50,926 nt of DNA from Lentisphaerota bacterium (GTDB lineage: Bacteria > Verrucomicrobiota > Lentisphaeria > Victivallales > Victivallaceae). This document shows positions 42,944 through 50,926 of the stretch, piece by piece. The stretch is from positions 1-50,926 of the forward strand of contig SUWG01000019.1 of NCBI GenBank assembly GCA_015061625.1. The letters are read 5' to 3'. The position numbers and the translations under genes were made by a program. A model generated the notes under the pieces. It was not told where the DNA came from, did no database searches, and was given only the letters and a program-made list of their open reading frames with translations. Each line of letters starts with the position of its first letter. Position 1 is the stretch's first letter.

Positions 42944-45451
42944 TCAGGAAAGTTTGATCGTGGCGATCTCCCACGGTTTGAGGCTTATTTCCGCCACACC
43001 GTTATTGACCGTGACCTTTTTCTGTGGATTTTCCAGCATATCGCACTTACTGACGGCAGTGACCTTTTCCGGTACTTTGATCCGGCATCTGCCGGCTGCC
43101 CCCTGATATTCAGCAAGACGCAAGATGGTATCCTGACCGTTTTCAGCCATTTTCACAGCGGCGATCCTGCCGGGGCCGTCAATTTTTTCCGGGAATTCCG
43201 GCAAAGTAACCACGCCCGGCACGGTTTTTACTCCGACACTGTAAGCCGCCGCATCGTCAGTTACAGTACTTCGGGCAAAACTTTCCGCATAAGCAGTAAG
43301 CGCAAAGTCAAAAGCGTGTTCCCCCGTATCACGCATACCGTCAAAGTCCGTCATGACATACTCTTTCCACTCATGCAAAAAGGTGGGGATCACAGGACTG
43401 CGCAGTATTGACAGCAGCATCAATTCGCCATCATCAGTTTCTTCCCATTTGTACGATGGCGTTCCCCGATTAAACAGAGCAACAGAAACCTTGTCGCTCT
43501 GTGTACCACCCCAATTGACCACCGGCCAGTCGCCATTGGTGCCGTTGAGTGAGAAATCCGGGATATAATATTCCCGTTTCAGTGTACCGAAAGGAATTTC
43601 ACCATAGTTTTCTCCGGCAAACGGCATGGGAAATGCCACTCTGATCCGGCTGTTGAATGAATCATAACGCTTGACGTGCAAATGGAAATCTGCCAATTCG
43701 GAATTCGCCGCCAACGTGACTTCCAAGACAGCCTCAAAGGGATGAAAAGAGTCTTTACCGCATCCCGACACACGGATATTGAAAAAAAGTGACTGGCGTG
43801 AAACGAGTTTTTCCATCCGATCAAAGGTCGTCACCACGTTTGCTGAACGTGCCTGAAACGCCGTAAGCGTTGCCCATGGGGAACCTTCATCACTTTCAAA
43901 TATGATCTCTGCCGGACGGTATTGAGCAGCTTTACTGATTATCCTATCCAGTTTCAAATCAAAAATTTCCAGCAACCCATGCTCATCGGCAGTAATCCGG
44001 AAGCGATGATTGCTGATAACTTTTGCTTCACTTATTTCCATTTCGGTTTTGGATACGATCTCAAAATTACACACCTTTGCCGAAAATGGGGCAACATCTT
44101 TCACCGAAAATGTGACCTTGCAGCCTTTTTCCGTGTACTCAACTTTTTGCACCGGCAAATCATTTCCCTCATCATCGGAAATTTTGTACCATTGCTTTTC
44201 ATTGAGCGGCAGGTTGACTTGAGCCATGCCGGTAAATGGAGCAGACTGCAAATTAAGAATAGTGAATTTCGCCTTGTCAGCGACGGTCAATTTTTTCAGG
44301 GCCGCCTGATAATTATCTGCCAGCATCCGGTCGATCATGGTGCTGATATTGCGTAACTCCTGATACGGTGCATCCACGACAGTACCGGTAACAGAGTCGT
44401 GAAACAAGGTCTGAAAAAGTTTTTGCCAGATAACTTCGATCTTTTCTGCCGGATAACGCAAGCCTTTTTGACTGGCGGCCCAAAGCAGAACTTCCAATGC
44501 AAGTAATTCATTTTCCTGACGGCGACAAGTCTGTTTGAGTTTGATTCTGCTGACATAGCACCCGGTAGATGCCGGATTTAATTCGCATGAGTGATAAACT
44601 CCCGGAGTTTCAGCAGCGAATTCCGGAATATACTTATTCTGATCATCATGCAGAGTAAATTCAGTGTCAAATTTTTCCTGCATGGCTTTGAACCACTCTT
44701 TTATTTTTATATTGGGCAGCAATTCTTCCGGCAGAAATACGACTTCGCCGACTTCCATATCCGGATCAATCGAGTCAATTTCCGGCGGCTCAACCAAACA
44801 CAAAGTCATTCCGGTTGCATCGCATTTTTGACAACCGTTGCCATTGCAATATTCACATGGAGGCAGTTTATGGGCACCATAAGCCCGTCCCGCCTCCGGA
44901 AGATCGGCCGAAAATATTTCCGTATCATCCAGTCCTTTCCATATCTGTTTATCCGGCTCAACATAGGTGAGCCGGGCAGTACGTTTGAAGCCGCACTTTT
45001 TCATGATTTGCGGCATCTGGGCACTGTTGCCGAATGCATCGAGCCTCACTGCCGTAAAACTGCGGCGACCGAAAGCTTTTTCGGCATACTTTATACCGTA
45101 AAGATAGTTCCTTACCAGCGTTTCACCCAGAACCATATTGGAATCGATGATATTATCGCCCGTCCCGGAAATAATAAATCTGCCGGCATCACAAAGGGCT
45201 TTCAGAGGAGCATGATATTCCGGATGACGCTGTAAAACGCCTCGCAGTACGGCGGCGGATTCCACCTCAAATTTGTATTCAGGAAATTCAGCGGCAATAT
45301 CAATATTGCGTTTGATATACTGATCGTGGATTGCACTGTAAGGAGCAAAACGCTTGCCCTTGAAAGTCAATGCTTCATTCAATCCGCGCCGCCAGAAAAG
45401 GTCAAAGTGGTTATTGACCATAACAAGCCGTTTTTTGCGTTTACTGCTCAT
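42944..45451 (-). CDS. GH38-like alpha-mannosidase with inserted four-Cys cluster
   Basis: The 835-residue protein shows GH38 features. Metal ligands are likely His15 and Asp17 in NNHFDLFW, with the nucleophile Asp138 in VRLDAFGNSAQMPQIM. The helical-domain block LFHDSVTGT and C-terminal beta domains follow. Between barrel and helices an insert reads CEYCNGNGCQKC (Cys199, 202, 207, 210), a CxxCxGxGCxxC pattern like the DnaJ zinc centre. No signal peptide is present, so it acts in the cytoplasm on imported alpha-mannosides. It starts 4 bp after the GH130 gene and is the last gene of the operon. Confidence 0.85.
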   Translation of the reverse strand: MSSKRKKRLVMVNNHFDLFWRRGLNEALTFKGKRFAPYSAIHDQYIKRNIDIAAEFPEYKFEVESAAVLRGVLQRHPEYHAPLKALCDAGRFIISGTGDNIIDSNMVLGETLVRNYLYGIKYAEKAFGRRSFTAVRLDAFGNSAQMPQIMKKCGFKRTARLTYVEPDKQIWKGLDDTEIFSADLPEAGRAYGAHKLPPCEYCNGNGCQKCDATGMTLCLVEPPEIDSIDPDMEVGEVVFLPEELLPNIKIKEWFKAMQEKFDTEFTLHDDQNKYIPEFAAETPGVYHSCELNPASTGCYVSRIKLKQTCRRQENELLALEVLLWAASQKGLRYPAEKIEVIWQKLFQTLFHDSVTGTVVDAPYQELRNISTMIDRMLADNYQAALKKLTVADKAKFTILNLQSAPFTGMAQVNLPLNEKQWYKISDDEGNDLPVQKVEYTEKGCKVTFSVKDVAPFSAKVCNFEIVSKTEMEISEAKVISNHRFRITADEHGLLEIFDLKLDRIISKAAQYRPAEIIFESDEGSPWATLTAFQARSANVVTTFDRMEKLVSRQSLFFNIRVSGCGKDSFHPFEAVLEVTLAANSELADFHLHVKRYDSFNSRIRVAFPMPFAGENYGEIPFGTLKREYYIPDFSLNGTNGDWPVVNWGGTQSDKVSVALFNRGTPSYKWEETDDGELMLLSILRSPVIPTFLHEWKEYVMTDFDGMRDTGEHAFDFALTAYAESFARSTVTDDAAAYSVGVKTVPGVVTLPEFPEKIDGPGRIAAVKMAENGQDTILRLAEYQGAAGRCRIKVPEKVTAVSKCDMLENPQKKVTVNNGVAEISLKPWEIATIKLS

Positions 45452-45455
45452 AAAA

Positions 45456-46448
45456 TCATTTTACCAGATTGTTTTTCCTGATTTCTGCAATGACCTCATC
45501 GACTTGGCAGAATGCCAGCGAAGTTACCGTATCTGCACACCCGTAATAAATGGCGATCCGGCCGGTGGCCGCATCAGTCAATGCCGCACACGGGAAACAG
45601 ACGTTGGGCGTATCTCCCACGCACTCATAGAGTTTTTGTGGAGAAAGCAAATAATAATTGCTCCGGGCAATAACCTTTGCCGGATCATCCAGATCCAATA
45701 ATGCCGCTCCGATGCTGTAACTGTATCCGCAGCAGCTTTGCAAAACTCCATGGTAAAACAACAGCCATCCTTCGCTGGTTTCAATGGGAATGGGACCCGC
45801 CCCGACTTTGAGCGACTGCCAACCGCTGGTCACTGAAGTACCGAAAACGTGGCGATGTTTTCCCCAATAAACCAGATCTTTGCTCGATGAGAGGAAAATA
45901 TCGCCGAATGCCGTCTGACCATTGTCGCTCGGACGGCTCAACATCATATATTCACCGTTGATCTTGCGGGGGAAAAGCACTCCGTTGCGGTTGTGTGGCA
46001 GAAACGCATTTTCCATCTGATAGAAATCTTTGAAGTCAAAAGTGTAGCCCAGACCGATGGTCGGTCCGTAGAATCCGTTGCACCAAACGATATAATAGCG
46101 GTCTTCCAGATAGCAGACCCGCGGATCGTAAGCAAAACTGTACTGCCAGTCATTGGGCGGCGGATCGATGAAAGCGATCGGCTCCTCATTGATTTCCCAG
46201 TTGATGGCATCTTTGCTGAATCCGGCATGGATCTGCATTCTGCGTGATCTGCTGTCACAGCGGAATACCCCGGCAAATCCGTCGCCGTAAGGCACGACGG
46301 CGGAGTTGAATATACTGTTGGCACAGGCAATGGCATCACGTTTGATCACCGGATTGCCGGTATAACGCCACATTACATCTTTGCATCCTGCCGGACGCTC
46401 CTCCCACGGGATCGATGGCAGATCATTTCCGATTATTTTCACCCCCAT
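45456..46448 (-). CDS. GH130 beta-mannoside phosphorylase-like protein
   Basis: A 330-residue five-bladed propeller of GH130. The candidate acid is Asp108 in YDPR, and phosphate-site blocks such as NSIFNSAVVPYGDGFAGVFR and VGAGPIPIETSEGWLLFYHGV match the family. GH130 enzymes cleave beta-mannosides with phosphate to give mannose 1-phosphate. Some members hydrolyse instead, so the reaction is likely but not certain. There is no signal peptide. It sits 3 bp after a large secreted hydrolase gene and 4 bp before the GH38 gene, fitting a pathway for mannose-containing glycans such as N-glycan cores or plant mannans. Confidence 0.87.
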   Translation of the reverse strand: MGVKIIGNDLPSIPWEERPAGCKDVMWRYTGNPVIKRDAIACANSIFNSAVVPYGDGFAGVFRCDSRSRRMQIHAGFSKDAINWEINEEPIAFIDPPPNDWQYSFAYDPRVCYLEDRYYIVWCNGFYGPTIGLGYTFDFKDFYQMENAFLPHNRNGVLFPRKINGEYMMLSRPSDNGQTAFGDIFLSSSKDLVYWGKHRHVFGTSVTSGWQSLKVGAGPIPIETSEGWLLFYHGVLQSCCGYSYSIGAALLDLDDPAKVIARSNYYLLSPQKLYECVGDTPNVCFPCAALTDAATGRIAIYYGCADTVTSLAFCQVDEVIAEIRKNNLVK

Positions 46449-46451
46449 TGA

Positions 46452-49400
46452 TCAATCCTCCAAGATAAAGTATTTGAAAAGATATGCCGATTTACCGCCG
46501 GCCACGCCGCCGGAAAACTCCAGCCACCGCAAAGTTTCATTGATCTCATCTTTTTCAAAAACCACGAAACCGCCGCGGAAAACGCCGCCGTTGCCCGGAG
46601 TACTCATGCCCAGCGCTTTCCACGGCAGAGCCACCCGGTAGATGGTTTTATTGTTTTCACGGACCACCTCACATTTGATTTTGTCCGTATCCTGACACAC
46701 TTCCGGCTGCCATGAACTTGACCACTGGCCCCGGTTGCCGATCATACAGAAGTTGTATTCCGCAGTATCTTTTCCGTAGCTCGCTCCGGGCAGGCAGAAA
46801 CTCTGACCGTGGGTGGCAAACTGGATACTGTCACCGTTGTACGCCAGATTGGCGGTAGGGCCGGGGCAGTGTTTGTCATCGGTCACATCAAAGCCCAGAT
46901 AGAGGTATTCAGCATCGTAGGATGCACTGAACCGGGCGGAAATATCGGCATCGCCGCGATAGATCTGGGCATTGGCGATATCCACCGGGCGCAGGGCATC
47001 AAGACCGAGGAAAACCGCTTGGCTCATATCCATCGGCTGACCCGGGGCCTGACGGCGTACCCTCATAATTTCCAGCAGTTGATTTCCGGAAACTTTCACG
47101 CCCCGGTCGCTGGTCACAGTAACTGCGATCTGGAAGCGGCCGCTGCCGGTAAACGGGATCATCAGATCCACTTTGCCATTGATCGGTATCCGCGGCACGG
47201 GACGGGTAACTGTTTCATTGATATTCTCACCGGTGATCGTCACTTCCGCCGTACCGTTGAAGGGCAGGAAAATGCTGTTGGCGATGGTGATTTTCAAATT
47301 TCTTGAATCTCCCGGTGCGATGGTGATCTCCACCGGCGGCACGGAAAATTCCGCCTGACGCAAAGCGGCTTTGACCTTATCCATATCTTCGGCGGCAAAT
47401 TCCAGATGCACCGGGTGACGGCTGACGGTAAAGGTGACTTTGCCGTTTTTATCCGGACGGGCCAGCGGATGGCCGAACATATTCTGCACTTCCAGACCAT
47501 CGACCGGTGAAGTCAATGTCACTTCGATGCTTTTTTCGCTTTTGGAGTTCCAGAGAGTGATCACGCCGTTGCGCGGATTGATGAAGCAATACTCCGAAAT
47601 GGCATTGGCGAGCAGATCTTCGGAAATCATCCGGGCATCTTTGAGGATCCTTGCACACTGGGCAAAAGTTGCCGCCGTCGGCCACGGTGTATAGTTGCTG
47701 CCGTCACGCAAAAATCCGTAACGGAAACGCAGCGGCGGTTCATCATTGTTGTAGGTGCAGTACCAGTTGACGATCTCTGCACCGCCGGCTTTGGAAAGCA
47801 GTATCGCCCGCTGCACGATCGCCGCAAAGGTATTGGCATAAGTGCTGTCGCAACTGACCGTTTTATCCATGGCAAAGCCCAGTTCGCCATTGCCGTGTCT
47901 GATTGCCGGATTGATACCATCCAGCACCCGGCGGGTACGCTGCAAACTTTCTTTGATGGCACAGTTTTCCGGTTCCGTCCATTTGCCGCGCGGACCGATG
48001 CTGCGGTTGCCGGTATACGGGTGCATATCCACCGAATAGAGATATTCGTGGCACAGGGGCAGAACCATCTGCAAAAAGTTCATCGCCGCCGCTGAAGATA
48101 TGCCGCAACCGGAGATCCGGACATCGGGCAGAGCCCGTCTGGCGCCGATGGCAAAGTGTTTGGTATAGTTTGCCACGTGTCTTGCGGCAGTCTGATCATC
48201 CCAGTTTTGGGTCGCCCGCCATGAAAGGTCGGATTCACCGAGCAGCTCATACCAGAATACTCTGCCTCTGAAGTAGTTGGCCAGGTAAGTCGCAAAATTT
48301 TCCAGATCGGCGAAGTCACGCGGCGGATAATTGCGCGGCACTTTGGCATCTTTCGGCGCGGAAGTCGCCCATGTGGGTGTGCCGCTGCAGCCGAGGCGGA
48401 CGACCAGATTTCTGGAAAGAGCATAATTTACGGAGATATCAGCTCTCCGGAAAAGTGATATATCATAACGGCCCTTTTCCGGTTCGGCACGGTCCCAGCT
48501 GGTAGCTCTGGTGGAAATAGAGACCCATTCGCCGCCGAGCAGATGGAGTATTTCCAACTCCGTAAGGCTGTTTTCGACCCGTGAGCCGAGGAAGAATTTT
48601 TCGCAGGGGATCGCCGGTGCGGCAACGATGAAGTAGGTCGTCTGCGGCGGGATGGAGGGATCAGAGAAACTGACCGTATACCGGTAATAACCCAATTCTC
48701 CGGGGACCTGACCGATGGGCAGTCGGGTGACTTTACCCGGTTCAATGGTCACATCGGCAGTCGCTCGTGAGAACTCCTTTTCCGGGCAGAGTGAGTGGAT
48801 TACTGCCGTCGCTTTGAAACTTCTGGCTGTGGCAGAAGAAAATCCGCAGGTGAAAAATTTGTTTTCACCCTTGATGAAAATATTTCCCGGATTGGGGGCA
48901 TTGAATGAACAGGCAAATTCCGGTGCGGAATAATTTTCCGGATTGCTCCCCTTTACCAGTTGCACACCATCGAGCCAGAGGGCTTTCTGACTGCTTTCGG
49001 CATCAAATGTGATGTACCAGATCTCTTGGTCGGCGGCAAAAAAACTTGCCGGCAAAGTGATCTGATACCTCTGCCATTGAGTGCCTACATTGACTCTTCT
49101 TTCGATACGGTGCCAGGTGCCGCGGATGAAACGCAGTTTCACCGATTGATTTTCGATTTCTCCTTTGAGCCATACGGAAAACGTATAAGTGTCTTTATCC
49201 AGAGCGATACCGCCGCTGCTGAGGTTGTCACAGATCAGACTTGAGCCGTAAGGTGCGGAAAGTTTCAGACTTTTCTGACCGAATTTGGCAGTGGAATCAT
49301 CCAATTCCCACTTTCCCTGCGGCATCCAGAAGCCCAAACCGGTCTCAAATGAGGTATCACCGGGAAAAAAATTGGCGGAGGCCGCCAATTCTTTCCATCT

Positions 49401-50057
49401 GATTTTAATTACTGATTTGCCCGGTAAATTCGGCCCGAGCATATAACCGCGTACATTGGCGGAACCGTGCTTGCGCAGATCATGGAAGTACCAGCTTGAC
49501 GGTTGACACTGTATGGAAATATTGCTTTCCGGGAAATTCAAACTGCTGAACCGGGTGGAAAGATTCCAATTCATCTTCTGCGGATCAGCTTCGATCTTTC
49601 CATCCGGGGTACGGTCACTGGAAAAGGTGCTGCCCAACGGATATGCCGGGTCCAGAAGCAGGGAAAATCCCGCTTTCATCGTCGAAGGAACCTTTTCCGT
49701 GAATTCAGTTTCGATGATCAATTCGCCATCTTTGAATGTGACCGTCTTGCGGTATCCCGGCACCCCCTCTTTTTTGCAGGTGATCACTGCCGTAAATACG
49801 CCGTTTTCCTCATTGAAGTCGATCACCACCGGTTCTCTTGTCCACTCGGTCGAATAGAGAAATTTACCATTCTGACTGATACTGACATGGTCTTTTTTGA
49901 TGAATGGTTTGCCATTGAGCAGCATCTGCACTTCCCCGGCGGCATTGATGATCAATTCGGCTTCCCCGAATTTCACCCGGTGTTCGTTGAGGACCCCCTC
50001 TACCGCCGCCAGTGACCATGTGAAGATCAGTGCGGCAAATACTAAAAGTTTACGCAT
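46452..50057 (-). CDS. large secreted clan-A-type glycoside hydrolase with CBM-like domains
   Basis: The 1201-residue protein starts with a signal peptide (MRKLLVFAALIFTWSLAAVE). A beta-sandwich region (about 20-230) is followed by a CBM4/9-like jelly roll near 230-380 (FETGLGFWMPQGKWEL, TFSVWLKGEI). A TIM barrel runs about 470-850 with candidate acid/base Glu608 in ELLGESDL and nucleophile Glu725 in GNGELGF, 117 residues apart as in GH39/GH5-type enzymes. C-terminal beta domains end in a CBM9-like domain. Family is not fixed by eye. It is secreted and probably cuts the polymer whose products the GH130 and GH38 enzymes process. Confidence 0.75.
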   Translation of the reverse strand: MRKLLVFAALIFTWSLAAVEGVLNEHRVKFGEAELIINAAGEVQMLLNGKPFIKKDHVSISQNGKFLYSTEWTREPVVIDFNEENGVFTAVITCKKEGVPGYRKTVTFKDGELIIETEFTEKVPSTMKAGFSLLLDPAYPLGSTFSSDRTPDGKIEADPQKMNWNLSTRFSSLNFPESNISIQCQPSSWYFHDLRKHGSANVRGYMLGPNLPGKSVIKIRWKELAASANFFPGDTSFETGLGFWMPQGKWELDDSTAKFGQKSLKLSAPYGSSLICDNLSSGGIALDKDTYTFSVWLKGEIENQSVKLRFIRGTWHRIERRVNVGTQWQRYQITLPASFFAADQEIWYITFDAESSQKALWLDGVQLVKGSNPENYSAPEFACSFNAPNPGNIFIKGENKFFTCGFSSATARSFKATAVIHSLCPEKEFSRATADVTIEPGKVTRLPIGQVPGELGYYRYTVSFSDPSIPPQTTYFIVAAPAIPCEKFFLGSRVENSLTELEILHLLGGEWVSISTRATSWDRAEPEKGRYDISLFRRADISVNYALSRNLVVRLGCSGTPTWATSAPKDAKVPRNYPPRDFADLENFATYLANYFRGRVFWYELLGESDLSWRATQNWDDQTAARHVANYTKHFAIGARRALPDVRISGCGISSAAAMNFLQMVLPLCHEYLYSVDMHPYTGNRSIGPRGKWTEPENCAIKESLQRTRRVLDGINPAIRHGNGELGFAMDKTVSCDSTYANTFAAIVQRAILLSKAGGAEIVNWYCTYNNDEPPLRFRYGFLRDGSNYTPWPTAATFAQCARILKDARMISEDLLANAISEYCFINPRNGVITLWNSKSEKSIEVTLTSPVDGLEVQNMFGHPLARPDKNGKVTFTVSRHPVHLEFAAEDMDKVKAALRQAEFSVPPVEITIAPGDSRNLKITIANSIFLPFNGTAEVTITGENINETVTRPVPRIPINGKVDLMIPFTGSGRFQIAVTVTSDRGVKVSGNQLLEIMRVRRQAPGQPMDMSQAVFLGLDALRPVDIANAQIYRGDADISARFSASYDAEYLYLGFDVTDDKHCPGPTANLAYNGDSIQFATHGQSFCLPGASYGKDTAEYNFCMIGNRGQWSSSWQPEVCQDTDKIKCEVVRENNKTIYRVALPWKALGMSTPGNGGVFRGGFVVFEKDEINETLRWLEFSGGVAGGKSAYLFKYFILED

Positions 50058-50096
50058 TTTTGGTTATTTCCTTATATGTTGGATGAAAAACTGTTA

Positions 50097-50741
50097 TCAA
50101 TAGTACGGTGAATCAGCCGGCTGGGTGATCTTCATATAAGTATTTTTGTCGGTATCATTATTCATTTTCGGCAGAGTGAAGCTTTCCACGTGTGAGTCAA
50201 TGAAAAGCGCATTTCCCTGAGTGAATCCGGCATGGTGGAAACCGATCTGATGAGTGTAGACACTGGCTCCGAGCATCGAACCGCCTTTGTTGGCAGTATT
50301 CTGATCGGCAATAAGGATCTTACCGGAAGATGAAGCCAGCGAAGAGGCATTGAAGTAATACTTTTTGCAGTTGATCCAGGGATTCATACCGTAATTGATG
50401 AAACGGCTGTCAGTCGGTGCGCCGCCCTCACCATCCGGATTGCGCGGACAGATGGTCGGCAAACTGGCAGTACCCTTTTTCGGCGCAGCAGTAATGCCCA
50501 GATATTTCGGAATACAGGTCAGGTGGGTCCACTGCTCACCCGAACCGCCATTCCAGCTGCGCGGATACCAGCCGTCATGATCTTCAGTATACATATTAAA
50601 GGCATTGCCGATCTGCTTGAGGTTGTTGACACAAGTTGCGGTGTAGCCCCGTTCCCGGGCAGAGTTGAGAGCAGGCAGCAAAATAGCCGCCAGAATGGCG
50701 ATGATGGCTATCCTGCCAGTGCAGAATTTTTGACCTTTGTT
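50097..50741 (-). pseudogene. prepilin-like gene with damaged 5' end
   Basis: The frame contains NKGQKF and then [18 protein letters not shown] where intact relatives such as the one at 18,183 read [20 protein letters not shown]. About four codons and the key Glu are gone, so the prepilin peptidase site is lost. AAC stands where an ATG would be expected after AAAGGAATA, and no ATG exists upstream; the only open start is a TTG at 50,819 without ribosome site. The rest of the protein is intact through an [15 protein letters not shown] block, a variant H-X9-DG motif. It precedes the large hydrolase by 39 bases. It could be decayed, use a rare start, or reflect a sequencing error. Confidence 0.55.
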
Positions 50742-50926
50742 TATTCCTTTTTTTTGATTATCAAGTGTTTGTGATTTACAATACTTTTTAATGGCAGAAA
50801 TTTTCAATTTTTCTGTCAAAACTTCTGTTCAGCTCAATTTTTCGGTGTTTTGGATGGTGTCGATGCAAAAAAAGCAGAAATAAGCAGAAGTCGCTTTGAG
50901 GTGAAATCCGCACTGTTCCGGATTGT
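50742..50926. other. upstream region of the mannoside operon, no gene
   Basis: AT-rich stretch with no convincing gene. It probably holds the promoter of the prepilin-like gene, but no strong -35/-10 pair stands out. Confidence 0.4.

Overview
The window looks like a chromosomal segment from a member of the Lentisphaerota (Victivallis-like, probably gut or rumen). The clues are prepilin-like proteins with the hydrophobic signature [14 protein letters not shown], a high density of secreted polysaccharide-degrading enzymes with LacI and ROK regulators, and a moderately GC-rich backbone. The taxonomic placement is inferred from these family habits, not from a marker gene.

Region 1 (1-11,220) is AT-rich accessory DNA behind a tRNA-Phe gene. 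Three junctions (about 173-185, 6953-6963 and 11207-11220) carry the same core, a run of A followed by TGGTGG, which is the complement of the tRNA-Phe CCA end plus its T-run. The left ends inside two of them are homologous over about 95 bp. I read this as two islets in tandem. Islet A carries an IetAS-type AAA ATPase and subtilase pair, a serine-recombinase remnant, and a small protein followed by a papain-like peptidase. Islet B carries a C5 DNA methyltransferase, a LAGLIDADG-like protein and a PD-(D/E)XK nuclease. Three island operons share the same 11-bp -10 region GTTATATTATA. No intact integrase is present.

Region 2 (11,215-14,400) holds tRNA-Phe and tRNA-Gly, then thrC with two half-size CHR transporter genes. 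Region 3 (14,300-24,500) is a glycan locus: LacI regulator, GH2 beta-mannosidase, a prepilin-like protein, a small secreted jelly-roll-like protein and a 1637-residue secreted multidomain enzyme that contains a paralogue of that small protein.

Region 4 (24,500-25,400) is non-coding and repeat-rich. It holds one of two copies of a roughly 105-bp dispersed element with terminal inverted repeats; the other is at 15,457-15,567.

Region 5 (25,400-36,770) is a complete branched-chain amino acid block. The operon ilvB-ilvN-ilvC-ilvD-ilvA runs leftward and leuA-leuC-leuD-leuB runs rightward from a shared divergent control region. Each arm begins with two successive leader-peptide genes rich in Ile/Val or Leu/Ile codons, each followed by an intrinsic terminator, so each operon appears to have two attenuators in series. 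A further 18-codon gene overlaps the leuA start.

Region 6 (36,770-42,940) has a short-chain dehydrogenase and a split transketolase divergent from a ROK regulator. This cassette is bracketed by two near-identical direct repeats of about 103 bp, 4334 bp apart. An AT-rich Fic-protein gene with palindromic motifs follows. Region 7 (42,940-50,926) is a leftward mannoside operon: a damaged prepilin-like gene, a 1201-residue secreted clan-A-type hydrolase, a GH130 phosphorylase and a GH38 alpha-mannosidase with an inserted four-cysteine cluster.

Together, GH2, GH38 and GH130 point to breakdown of mannose-containing glycans. The BCAA block is housekeeping with unusual regulation, and the tRNA-Phe island is a defence hotspot.
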